From an uncultured Clostridia bacterium (GTDB lineage Bacteria > Bacillota > Clostridia > TANB77 > CAG-508), in contig CAKPDW010000026.1 in the NCBI GenBank assembly GCA_934149115.1, positions 1 through 18,219 on the forward strand: a DNA stretch of 18,219 nt, given 5' to 3'. This document shows positions 1-7,314 of the stretch, one piece after another. Below the pieces are notes generated by a model that made no database searches, was not told the DNA's origin, and was given only the letters and a program-made list of their open reading frames with translations. How positions within the stretch are numbered: position 1 is the first letter of the stretch; each line of letters begins with the position of its first letter. The position numbers and the translations under genes were made by a program.

Positions 1-59
1 GACCAGTTGAAAGTGATGAATATAAATATATGATATTACCAATAAGAATGAAGGAATAA
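1..59 (+). CDS. dnaN: DNA polymerase III sliding clamp beta subunit, 3' end only
   Basis: Only the last 18 codons are present, in frame from base 3 to the TAA at 57-59. The product end reads YMILPIRMKE, matching the conserved C-terminal strand of the beta clamp (the LPxR-type ending seen in DnaN). The clamp tethers the replicative polymerase to DNA. The gene is followed after one base by recF, the classical order next to the bacterial origin. The small S4-domain gene (yaaA/rlbA) that often sits between dnaN and recF is absent here. The recF ribosome binding site (AAGGA) lies inside the dnaN end, so the two genes are probably co-transcribed. Identification rests on a short tail plus position. 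Confidence 0.85.
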   Translation, partial: PVESDEYKYMILPIRMKE

Positions 60-60
60 T

Positions 61-1143
61 ATGTATATAAAAAAAATTAAATTAGAAAACTTTAGAAATT
101 ATGAAAATTTAGATATAGATTTTAAAAAAGATTTTAATTTAATATATGGTAATAATGCTCAAGGCAAAACAAATATATTAGAAGCAATTTATATAAGTGC
201 AATTGGAAAATCTTTTCAAGCAAAAAAAGATAAAGAAATGATAAGAATAGGAAAAGAAAAAGCCAAAATAGAAGTACAGTATGTAAAAAAAGATAGAGAA
301 GGAAAAATAAATATAGAAATTGCTGATAAAAAAACTTTTTTTGTGAATGGAATAAAACAACAAAAAATAAGTGGTATCATAGGAAAAATCAATTTGGTAT
401 TATTTTATCCAGATAATATAGAGATAATAAAAGGTGGACCATCAGAGCGAAGAAAATTTTTGGACATAATGATAAGTCAACTAAAACCAAACTATTTACA
501 CTTATTAAATAAATATATAAAAACAATGGAACAAAGAAACACATATTTAAAACAAATAAAATTTGACAACAAAAGCAAAGATATGTTAGAAATATGGGAT
601 GAGAGTTTATCTGAACTTTCATATCAAATATATAGATATAGAAGTGAATATATGCAGAAAATTCGAGAAAAAATAGAAGTTATCCACAATATGATAACAA
701 ACTGTGGAAATCAAAATGAAAAAATCGAAATTTCGTTCATTTCTTCAGGAAAAACGCAAAAAGAATATTACGAAAATTTATTAAAAAATAGAGAAAATGA
801 CATAAAAAAAGGATATACATCCACAGGCTCACATCGTGATGATTTTGAAATATATATTAATGGAAAAAAAGTAAATGTATATGGATCACAAGGTCAACAA
901 CGAACTGCAGTATTATCTTTAAAACTTACAGAACTAAAAATTATAAAAGAAGAAATTGGAGAAACCCCAATACTTTTATTAGATGATTTTATGTCAGAGC
1001 TAGATGAAAATAGAAGAAATAATTTAACGAATGCAATAGAAGACAATCAAGTTTTTATTACATGTACAGATAAAATTTTAGTTGAAGAAAAAAATAATGC
1101 GGTATATTATATAGAAAAAGCAAAATTAAGCAAAGGAATTTAA
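61..1143 (+). CDS. recF: DNA replication and repair protein RecF
   Basis: RecF is an SMC/ABC-like ATPase that loads RecA at gapped DNA together with RecO and RecR. The 360-residue product has the usual length. Visible motifs are the Walker A GNNAQGKT (residues 30-37), the ABC-type signature GSQGQQRT (275-282) and the Walker B stretch ILLLDDFMSELD (304-315). The N-terminus (MYIKKIKLENFRNYE) is the typical RecF opening. The ATG lies one base after the dnaN stop, with AAGGA five bases upstream. The gene is part of a dnaN-recF-remB-gyrB transcription unit; no promoter or terminator is visible between these genes. Lysine, isoleucine and glutamate are abundant, as expected for an AT-rich leading-strand gene. 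Confidence 0.97.
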   Translation: MYIKKIKLENFRNYENLDIDFKKDFNLIYGNNAQGKTNILEAIYISAIGKSFQAKKDKEMIRIGKEKAKIEVQYVKKDREGKINIEIADKKTFFVNGIKQQKISGIIGKINLVLFYPDNIEIIKGGPSERRKFLDIMISQLKPNYLHLLNKYIKTMEQRNTYLKQIKFDNKSKDMLEIWDESLSELSYQIYRYRSEYMQKIREKIEVIHNMITNCGNQNEKIEISFISSGKTQKEYYENLLKNRENDIKKGYTSTGSHRDDFEIYINGKKVNVYGSQGQQRTAVLSLKLTELKIIKEEIGETPILLLDDFMSELDENRRNNLTNAIEDNQVFITCTDKILVEEKNNAVYYIEKAKLSKGI

Positions 1144-1147
1144 AAAA

Positions 1148-1408
1148 ATGTATTTACACATAGGAAAAGATATAATTTTAAAAAAAGAGGAAATTATAGG
1201 AATTTTTAATATAGAAAGTATTTTAGAAACAAAAGAATTTAATTGTATAATTGAGACATTAAAAGAAGTGAATAGAATGCAAGATATATCAGAAGGAGAA
1301 CCCAAAACATTAATTTTATATAAAAAGGAAAATAATTTATGTGGAGTCATCTCTAATGTTTCTTCAAATTCAATAGGAAAAAGAAATAAAAAAATGACTA
1401 ACAAATAA
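1148..1408 (+). CDS. remB: RemB/DUF370 family extracellular matrix regulator-like protein
   Basis: This 86-residue protein opens with MYLHIGKDIILKKEEIIGIF, which resembles the start of Bacillus RemB (YaaB): an N-terminal beta hairpin followed by a conserved IGIF-type motif. The conserved position between recF and gyrB supports the call. RemA and RemB are small DNA-binding regulators; in Bacillus they act on matrix and osmoprotection genes. What this copy regulates cannot be inferred here. The start codon is four bases after the recF stop, and an AAAGGA inside the recF end can serve as ribosome binding site. The C-terminal tail (GKRNKKMTNK) is basic and probably disordered. Family assignment is good; the cellular role is inferred from Bacillus only. 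Confidence 0.85.
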   Translation: MYLHIGKDIILKKEEIIGIFNIESILETKEFNCIIETLKEVNRMQDISEGEPKTLILYKKENNLCGVISNVSSNSIGKRNKKMTNK

Positions 1409-1419
1409 GGAGGAAAACC

Positions 1420-3348
1420 ATGGAAAAATTTGAGCATGAGTATAATGCAGAACAAATTCAGGTATTAGAAGGATTAGAAGCAGTAAGAAAAAGACCTGGA
1501 ATGTATATAGGAAGTGTATCTATAAGAGGGCTACACCATTTAGTGTATGAAATTGTGGATAACGCTGTAGATGAAGCATTGGCAGGATATTGTAAAAACA
1601 TACATATTACAATAGAACCAGGAAATATAATAAAAGTTGAAGATGATGGACGTGGAATCCCAGTTGATATACATCCAAAAACAAAAATATCAGCAGCAGA
1701 AACAGTATATACGAAATTGCATGCAGGAGGAAAATTTGGTGGAGACAGTGGATATAAAGTATCAGGCGGACTTCACGGAGTTGGTGCTTCTGTTGTTAAT
1801 GCATTATCAGAATGGACGGAAGTAACAATTCAAAGAGATGGCGGAATATTCCAAATGAAATTCCAAAGAGGAAAAGTAGTAGAAAGCTTAAAAAGAATAG
1901 GAGATTCTGATAAAACAGGAACAACAGTAAGATTCTTTGCAGATGGAACAATATTTGAAACATTAGAATATAATTTTGAAGTTTTAGAAAATAGATTTAG
2001 AGAAATGGCCTTCTTAACAAAAGGACTTCACATTGTAGTAGAAGATTTAAGAGAAGAAACACCTAAAAAAGCTGATTTTTGCTTTGAGGGAGGCTTGAAA
2101 TCTTTTGTAGAGTACTTAAATAAAAATAAAGAAAAATTACATCCAACACCAATATATATGGAAAAGGATGGAGATTTTCCAATAGAAATAGCGATTCAAT
2201 ATACAACAGCATACTCAGAAAACATATATTCTTTTGTTAATAACATAAATACTGTAGAAGGAGGAACTCACTTAGAAGGATTCAAGAGAGCTCTAACAAA
2301 AGTATTTAATGATTACGCAAAATCACATAATATATTAAAGGAAAAAGATAACAATTTATCAGGAGATGATATAAGAGAAGGAATAACAGCAGTGATTTCT
2401 GTAAAAGTTAAAGAACCACAATTTGAGGGGCAGACAAAAACAAAATTAGGAAACAGTGAAGTTGTTGGAATTGTTCAATCATTAATGAATGAAAAATTAG
2501 CTGAATATTTAGAAGAAAATCCAAATGTAGCAAAAGCTATTTTAGAAAAATGTGTTAGCGCCTCTAAAGCGAGAGAAGCAGCTAGAAAAGCAAGAGAATT
2601 AGTAAGAAGAAAATCAGCACTTGAAACAACAACATTACCAGGAAAGTTAGCTGACTGTAGTAGCAAAGTCCCAGAAGAATGTGAAGTATATATAGTCGAG
2701 GGAGATTCAGCTGGAGGAAGTGCAAAACAAGGAAGAGATAGAAGATATCAAGCAATATTACCACTATGGGGAAAAATGTTAAATGTTGAAAAAGCAAGAG
2801 CTGATAAAATATATGGAAATGATAAATTAAATCCAGTTATAGTAGCTGTTGGAGCTGGAATTGGAGCAGATTTTGATATAACAAAAATAAGATATGGAAA
2901 AGTAATAATAATGGCAGATGCTGACGTTGATGGTGCACATATTAGAACATTATTATTAACATTCTTCTTCAGATATATGAGACCTTTAATTGAAAATGGA
3001 AATGTATATTTAGCGCAACCACCATTATATAAATTATCAAAAAAAGGAATGCAAGATATATATTGTTATACTGATGAAGATTTACAAAGAAGTTATAAAG
3101 AATTAGAAGAAAAGGGAATACAAAGAGAGCAACTAGGATTACAGAGATACAAAGGTTTAGGAGAAATGAATCCAGAACAATTGTGGGAAACAACAATGAA
3201 TCCAGAAAATAGAATATTAATAAAAGTAACAATGGATGATGCAATGAAAGCAGATGAAACATTTACTTTATTAATGGGAGATGAAGTTGAACCTAGAAGA
3301 CAGTTCATACAAGCAAATGCAAAATATGTTAAAAATCTTGATATATAA
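1420..3348 (+). CDS. gyrB: DNA gyrase subunit B
   Basis: This is the ATPase subunit of DNA gyrase, which introduces negative supercoils together with GyrA. The product has 642 residues, the usual length for Gram-positive GyrB without the proteobacterial insertion. The GHKL ATPase motifs are EIVDNAVDEA (44-53), DDGRGIP (75-81) and GLHGVG (117-122). The TOPRIM domain shows EGDSAGG (427-433) and the metal-binding DADVDG (500-505). The C-terminal GEMNPEQLWETTM motif is also present. The start is set by AAGGAGG seven bases before the ATG. The gene is the last of the dnaN-recF-remB-gyrB unit and is followed by a perfect 12-bp hairpin. gyrA is not adjacent as is usual; about 4.7 kb separate the two genes. 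Confidence 0.98.
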   Translation: MEKFEHEYNAEQIQVLEGLEAVRKRPGMYIGSVSIRGLHHLVYEIVDNAVDEALAGYCKNIHITIEPGNIIKVEDDGRGIPVDIHPKTKISAAETVYTKLHAGGKFGGDSGYKVSGGLHGVGASVVNALSEWTEVTIQRDGGIFQMKFQRGKVVESLKRIGDSDKTGTTVRFFADGTIFETLEYNFEVLENRFREMAFLTKGLHIVVEDLREETPKKADFCFEGGLKSFVEYLNKNKEKLHPTPIYMEKDGDFPIEIAIQYTTAYSENIYSFVNNINTVEGGTHLEGFKRALTKVFNDYAKSHNILKEKDNNLSGDDIREGITAVISVKVKEPQFEGQTKTKLGNSEVVGIVQSLMNEKLAEYLEENPNVAKAILEKCVSASKAREAARKARELVRRKSALETTTLPGKLADCSSKVPEECEVYIVEGDSAGGSAKQGRDRRYQAILPLWGKMLNVEKARADKIYGNDKLNPVIVAVGAGIGADFDITKIRYGKVIIMADADVDGAHIRTLLLTFFFRYMRPLIENGNVYLAQPPLYKLSKKGMQDIYCYTDEDLQRSYKELEEKGIQREQLGLQRYKGLGEMNPEQLWETTMNPENRILIKVTMDDAMKADETFTLLMGDEVEPRRQFIQANAKYVKNLDI

Positions 3349-3352
3349 AAAT

Positions 3353-3381
3353 AAGAGGCAGATCATAAAGATCTGCCTCTT
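3353..3381. terminator. 12-bp perfect hairpin after gyrB
   Basis: The arms at 3353-3364 and 3370-3381 (AAGAGGCAGATC and its complement) enclose the 5-base loop ATAAA. On the + strand, directly after the gyrB stop, no real T-run follows (TTAGCAATAAAA). On the - strand the same hairpin is followed by TTATTTTTATAT, so it looks like a better intrinsic terminator for leftward transcription. It may serve both directions. Confidence 0.7.
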
Positions 3382-3862
3382 AGCAATAAAACTTATATTA
3401 ATTATTAGCTCAGACCAATTTAAATAATAGTCAAACCTAATATATATTTCTATATAAATAAGCCCTATACCACCTAAATCAATCAGTTACTCGAATATAG
3501 AAACACCCCTTTCTAGCCATATTCGTCTTAAGATTGAAGACTATTAATAACCAGTAAAAATATCAATATACTCTTAATCTAGACTATAATACCTATTTTT
3601 AAAACCACATAAATAATAAAAAAAGATATAAACAAGAAGTAGCTCGAAAAACAAATATTATAATCAGTATTTAGACAAAATCTGACCTAAAAATTATAAG
3701 CCAAATCAAATCATAATTTGAATAATGTCAATCCTAAAAAGAACTGAAATTATTTTTGATTTAACTAATATAAATTTTATAATATTATTATGAACAATAA
3801 TAAAAAAAATATACAAAAAAATAAAATGTTTTTTTTTGTCGAATTATGGGATACGAAAAAAC
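3382..3862. other. Gene-free 480-bp stretch with reversed GC skew and hairpins
   Basis: No reading frame of useful length on either strand; all frames are broken by frequent stops. By hand count, bases 3421-3720 contain 22 G and 51 C on the + strand, whereas the + strand is otherwise G-richer than C even across the minus-strand genes. A bulged hairpin spans 3492-3525: CGAATATAGAAA pairs with TTTCT and ATATTCG around a CACCCC loop, with AGCC bulged. Smaller inverted repeats lie at about 3527-3543 and 3706-3721. Possible explanations are a leftward structured RNA ending at the 3353-3381 hairpin, a decayed gene, or recently rearranged DNA. I recognise no known RNA family. Confidence 0.5.
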
Positions 3863-3892
3863 TTGACATAACTAGAGTTCGTGGGTTATCAT
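3863..3892 (+). promoter_or_regulatory. Promoter of the VirB4 operon
   Basis: A consensus -35 TTGACA at 3863-3868 is followed by an 18-base spacer and a -10 TATCAT at 3887-3892. Transcription would start around 3899, immediately before the AAGGAGGG ribosome binding site of the first gene. The 5' leader would therefore be only about 15 bases. Confidence 0.75.
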
Positions 3893-3900
3893 AGAAAACG

Positions 3901-3917
3901 AAGGAGGGAAAAATATA
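3901..3917 (+). promoter_or_regulatory. Ribosome binding site defining an ATA start (first gene of VirB4 operon)
   Basis: AAGGAGGG at 3901-3908 is followed seven bases after GGAGG by ATA at 3915-3917. No ATG, GTG, TTG or CTG occurs in frame until TTG at 4044, which lies well inside the conserved part of the protein and lacks a Shine-Dalgarno sequence. The ATA is therefore the best start. Confidence 0.7.
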
Positions 3918-4496
3918 AAAATAACTAAAGAAAAAAGTGTACAAAATATAATTCCTATTGAAGAAATTAAAGAAAAAGGGATTATAAAATTAAAAAATGA
4001 AGAATATATCAAAATTATTAGAGTCGTTCCAATAAATTATGAATTGAAGTCAGAATTGGAAAAAAAAGCAATTTTAAACTCATACAAAAGTTTTTTAAAA
4101 TCATTTAATTTTAATATTCAAATATTAGTTCAAAGTAAAAAGGAAAATTTACAAAAACATTTTTTTATTCTAGAACACGAGAAAAATCTTAAAAAAGATA
4201 CTAAAGAAAAAGAACTATATACTAGTTATATAAATTATATAAAAAAAATTAATTCAGAAAACAAATCATCGTCAAAAAATTTTTTTATCATTATTCATCA
4301 AAAAGATGAATTCAAAAATGTAAATTCTAACAACCTTAACTCAGAGAAATATATTTTAGAAAATCTAAATGATAAATTTTTCAAAATAAAAGAGTTATTA
4401 TCAAGATGCGGAAACACCATTTATGAAATAGAAAAAAAAGAAACAATTGATATATTATATTCATTTTTTAATTGTAGAAAAAATTTAAAAAAATAA
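3915..4496 (+). CDS. TraC/VirB4 N-terminal-like protein, apparent ATA start
   Basis: The product, read from ATA at 3915, has 193 residues and opens IKITKEKSVQNIIPIEEIKE (first residue presumably Met). The segment KLKNEEYIKIIRVVPINYEL followed by KSELEKKAILNSYKSFLKSF and a QILVQSKK strand resembles the N-terminal domain of TraC/VirB4-type conjugation ATPases. That domain is found as a separate short protein just upstream of VirB4 in several Gram-positive and candidate-phylum genomes. No P-loop, signal peptide or membrane segment is visible, so it is probably cytoplasmic and a partner of the ATPase encoded next. The next gene's Shine-Dalgarno starts directly after the stop, which suggests translational coupling. 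Similarity was judged by eye, so the family call is moderate; the gene itself is well supported. Confidence 0.65.
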   Translation: MKITKEKSVQNIIPIEEIKEKGIIKLKNEEYIKIIRVVPINYELKSELEKKAILNSYKSFLKSFNFNIQILVQSKKENLQKHFFILEHEKNLKKDTKEKELYTSYINYIKKINSENKSSSKNFFIIIHQKDEFKNVNSNNLNSEKYILENLNDKFFKIKELLSRCGNTIYEIEKKETIDILYSFFNCRKNLKK

Positions 4497-4511
4497 AAGG
4501 AGGGAAAAATA
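4497..4511 (+). promoter_or_regulatory. Ribosome binding site defining an ATA start (virB4-like gene)
   Basis: AAGGAGGG at 4497-4504 directly follows the preceding stop. ATA at 4509-4511 is the first codon, five bases after GGAGG. The 23 codons between this ATA and the ATG at 4581 include no ATG, GTG or TTG, and no Shine-Dalgarno sequence precedes 4581. Confidence 0.7.
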
Positions 4512-6257
4512 GAAGAAAAAGATGTCATAGCACCAGCATACATTAATGAAAGTAATCCTAAATTTATAGAAATAGACGGAATGTATTATGGAGGTTTGAT
4601 ATGCACAGATTACTATAGAGAATACCATGAGTTGTTATTGAAAAGTATAATATCAAATAACATTAATATGAATTTATCAATTTTTTATGAAAAAAAGGAT
4701 AAATATAAAACAATAAGAGAATTAACATATCACATTGGAAATGTTGGTGTTGATTTAAAAAATACAAAAGAAAATATACAAGATATAGATGTGGCAAAAT
4801 TTTCATATAATGATGCCAAATTTATTAGAAAAGAGATGCAAATTAATAATGAAGATTTGTACTTATTATATATTTATGTAGATGTATATGCAGAAAATGA
4901 AAAAGAACTAGAAATGCAAATCAGCAATGTAGAAGGAATCTTGCAAAGTAATGGAATACAAACCAAAAGAGCGAATTTTAGGCAAGAACAAGCATATTTT
5001 GCTTGCTTGCCATTAATGCAAAATTCACATGATATAAAATATGCAAGTAAAAGGAATGTACTAACAAGTGGATTAGTTGGTACATATCCTTTTATATCCT
5101 CAACAATATTTGATGATGAAGGAATATTTATAGGAAATAATATTTACAATAATTCATTAATATTTGTAGATAAATTTAACAGAGAAAAATATAAAAATGG
5201 AAATATGTGTATTTTTGGTACAAGTGGAGCAGGAAAATCTTTTTTCACAAAACTACAAATTTTAAGAAGTTGGTTAATGGGAATAGAACAATATGTAATA
5301 GATCCAGAAAGAGAATATGAAAAGATATGTAAAAATCTTAATGGAACAATTTTTAAAATAGGTCCTGCATCTGAAACATATATAAACATATTTGATATTA
5401 GAGAAGAATCAAATGAGGAAAACAGAGGATATCTATCAGCAAAAATTCAAAAGCTTTTAGGATTTTTCGGATTAGTTTTTGGAGAATTAAATGAAGAAGA
5501 AAAAGCATTTATGGAAGAAAAAATAATAGAAACATACAAAAGAAAAAAAATCACATTTGATGATAAAAGCTTATATAAAGAAATGGAAAAAGAAAAAATA
5601 CAAATAAAACCAATCTTTAAAGATTCAAGAGAAATGCCAACATTTTCAGATTTTTATCAAGTTTTAAAAGAAGATGAAAAAGGAAAAAAATTTGAAATAG
5701 GTCTAATTCCTTTTGTAAAAGGTTCACTAAGTTTTTTTAATAATTATACTAATATAGAAATTAACAATAAACTAATAATTGCAGATGTATATGAATTAGG
5801 AGAAGAAAATTTGAAATATGGGATGTACATATTTACAGAATTATTTTGGGATAAAATAAAAAAAGATAGAACAATAAAAAAGGCAATATATTTAGATGAA
5901 ATTTGGAGATTAATAGGAGTTACATCAAATAAAGAGGTTGCAGGATTTATATACAAAATCTTCAAAACAATAAGAAAATATTCTGGAAGTAGTGTTGCAA
6001 TTACTCAAGATGTATCAGATTTATTTAGCTTAGAAGATGGAATTTATGGAAAAAGTATATTAAATAATTCATGTATAAAAGCGTTTTTCTCATTAGAAGA
6101 AGAAAATATAAGAGTACTAGAAGAACATGCAAACATATCAGAAAAAGAAAAAGTAGAAATAAGATCATTAAAAAAAGGAGAAAGTATGATGTTTATAGAC
6201 CAAAATCATATACTGGTAAAAATTAGTTGTTCAGAGGAAGAAAAAGCATTAATATAG
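4509..6257 (+). CDS. VirB4/TraC-family type IV secretion ATPase, apparent ATA start
   Basis: VirB4 ATPases sit at the cytoplasmic base of type IV secretion systems and energise pilus assembly and substrate transfer. Read from ATA at 4509 the product has 582 residues; starting at the in-frame ATG 4581 would remove 24. Visible in the 582-residue numbering are a Walker A GTSGAGKS (237-244), the family's DPEREY motif (265-270), a Walker B with YLDEIW (461-466), and a downstream SSVAITQD segment typical of VirB4/HerA-like ATPases. The N-terminal third carries the VirB4 accessory region (TIRELTYHIGNVG, then RRANFRQEQ-like text). It is shorter than many VirB4 proteins because an N-terminal TraC-like domain is encoded separately just upstream. 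Family call is confident; the true start is less certain. Confidence 0.9.
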   Translation: MEEKDVIAPAYINESNPKFIEIDGMYYGGLICTDYYREYHELLLKSIISNNINMNLSIFYEKKDKYKTIRELTYHIGNVGVDLKNTKENIQDIDVAKFSYNDAKFIRKEMQINNEDLYLLYIYVDVYAENEKELEMQISNVEGILQSNGIQTKRANFRQEQAYFACLPLMQNSHDIKYASKRNVLTSGLVGTYPFISSTIFDDEGIFIGNNIYNNSLIFVDKFNREKYKNGNMCIFGTSGAGKSFFTKLQILRSWLMGIEQYVIDPEREYEKICKNLNGTIFKIGPASETYINIFDIREESNEENRGYLSAKIQKLLGFFGLVFGELNEEEKAFMEEKIIETYKRKKITFDDKSLYKEMEKEKIQIKPIFKDSREMPTFSDFYQVLKEDEKGKKFEIGLIPFVKGSLSFFNNYTNIEINNKLIIADVYELGEENLKYGMYIFTELFWDKIKKDRTIKKAIYLDEIWRLIGVTSNKEVAGFIYKIFKTIRKYSGSSVAITQDVSDLFSLEDGIYGKSILNNSCIKAFFSLEEENIRVLEEHANISEKEKVEIRSLKKGESMMFIDQNHILVKISCSEEEKALI

Positions 6258-6271
6258 GGGTGATTTGAATA
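6258..6271 (+). promoter_or_regulatory. Ribosome binding site defining an ATA start (CpaE/TadZ-like gene)
   Basis: GGGGTGAT at about 6258-6265, a good match to the 3' end of AGGAGGTGAT, lies just after the virB4-like stop. ATA at 6269-6271 follows. An in-frame TGA at 6266-6268 immediately precedes the ATA, so no earlier start is possible; the first ATG (6290) would remove the conserved KKVITA strand. Confidence 0.7.
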
Positions 6272-7303
6272 AAAAAAGTAATTACGGCAATGTTAAATAA
6301 TTTTGTAAATGAAGAATTAGCAAAGGATCCTGAGATACAAGTTGTAGAAAGAGATTTATTATATCAAGAAGCAGTATTAGAGTGTATAGAAGAACATGAA
6401 AAGATTGACTTTTTACTACTTAATGAGGAATTGCCAGGTGAAAAAATAATAGATTTTATAAAGAGAATATCAAATGTAAAAATAATTCTTTTTACAGAAA
6501 AATCACCAAAAGAAGATAAAAAGTATTTACAAAATTTAGTATATAAAGTATATCAAAATGGAGAAATTACAGTTGAAAAAATAAAACAAATAATAAAGAA
6601 AGAAAATTATACAGAAGAATTAGAAAAAGAAATAGCGGTATTAAAAAAGATTTTATTAGAAAAAGAAGAAAAAAATGCAATAAAAAATATATTAAATAAA
6701 AAAAGAGGCATAAGAAAAGATATAAGAGGAAAGATAATTTCAATAACAGGAATACCAAGTATCTCAAAAACAATTACAACAATAGACATATTAAATGCAA
6801 TAACGAATAAAGAAAATAAAGTATTATTAATTAATATAGACATATTAAATATTGAAATAGAAAAAATATTAGAAAAATCAACACAAATTCAAATAAAAAA
6901 AGCAAAAGAAATCTTATTTAATCATGGTAAAAAAAACAGTATTGAGAATATCGAAAATCAATTAAGAAAACTAAAGAAAAAATTTGATTACATAATAATA
7001 GTTAATAGTACAGAATGTTTTTTTGAAGTAAATCAAAAAATACTTGAAATTGCAGATTTAATATTTTTTATAATAGAAAAAAATATTAAAAACATGAAAA
7101 TTTCAGATAATCTATTAAAAATATATGATGAACATTGGAAAATATGTATGTTGAAAGTAAAAATAATATTAAATCAAATAATACTAAAGAATAACAATAT
7201 AAAGAAAACAACAATGGAATTAATTCCATACACAGAAAAAAATCAAATTATAAAATATACAAAAAGAAAATCAAATTTTTATAAAAAATTGTTAAATACG
7301 TAA
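6269..7303 (+). CDS. CpaE/TadZ-like receiver plus degenerate P-loop protein, apparent ATA start
   Basis: The 344-residue product (from ATA) has two parts. Residues 1 to about 80 look like a receiver-type alpha/beta fold (KKVITAML, IDFLLLNEELPGE, VKIILFTE). After a charged coiled-coil linker (about 105-145), a MinD/ParA-like domain begins with KIISITGIPSISKTITTIDI. CpaE/TadZ proteins position secretion or pilus machines. Here all nucleotide-binding motifs are altered: Walker A is GIPSISKT (161-168) with Ser in place of the Gly before Lys-Thr, the Walker A' stretch reads LLINID, and Walker B reads YIIIVNSTE without the usual Asp. It may bind nucleotide weakly or not at all and act as a scaffold. 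It follows virB4 by 11 bases in the same operon. The fold call is by eye. Confidence 0.65.
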   Translation: MKKVITAMLNNFVNEELAKDPEIQVVERDLLYQEAVLECIEEHEKIDFLLLNEELPGEKIIDFIKRISNVKIILFTEKSPKEDKKYLQNLVYKVYQNGEITVEKIKQIIKKENYTEELEKEIAVLKKILLEKEEKNAIKNILNKKRGIRKDIRGKIISITGIPSISKTITTIDILNAITNKENKVLLINIDILNIEIEKILEKSTQIQIKKAKEILFNHGKKNSIENIENQLRKLKKKFDYIIIVNSTECFFEVNQKILEIADLIFFIIEKNIKNMKISDNLLKIYDEHWKICMLKVKIILNQIILKNNNIKKTTMELIPYTEKNQIIKYTKRKSNFYKKLLNT

Positions 7304-7314
7304 AGGAGAAAAAA

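Noticed and set aside
3421..3780. A protein gene or a recoded frame (TGA or TAA read as sense) in the gene-free stretch after gyrB
   Set aside because: All six frames contain many stops of all three kinds, no ribosome binding site precedes a useful start, and the neighbouring genes use the normal code with TGA and TAA as stops.
3831..3867. T-run followed by an A-run (TTTTTTTTTGTCG ... CGAAAAAA) before the VirB4 operon promoter as an operator or terminator
   Set aside because: The pairing consists almost entirely of A-T runs with a bulge and is expected by chance in sequence this AT-rich.
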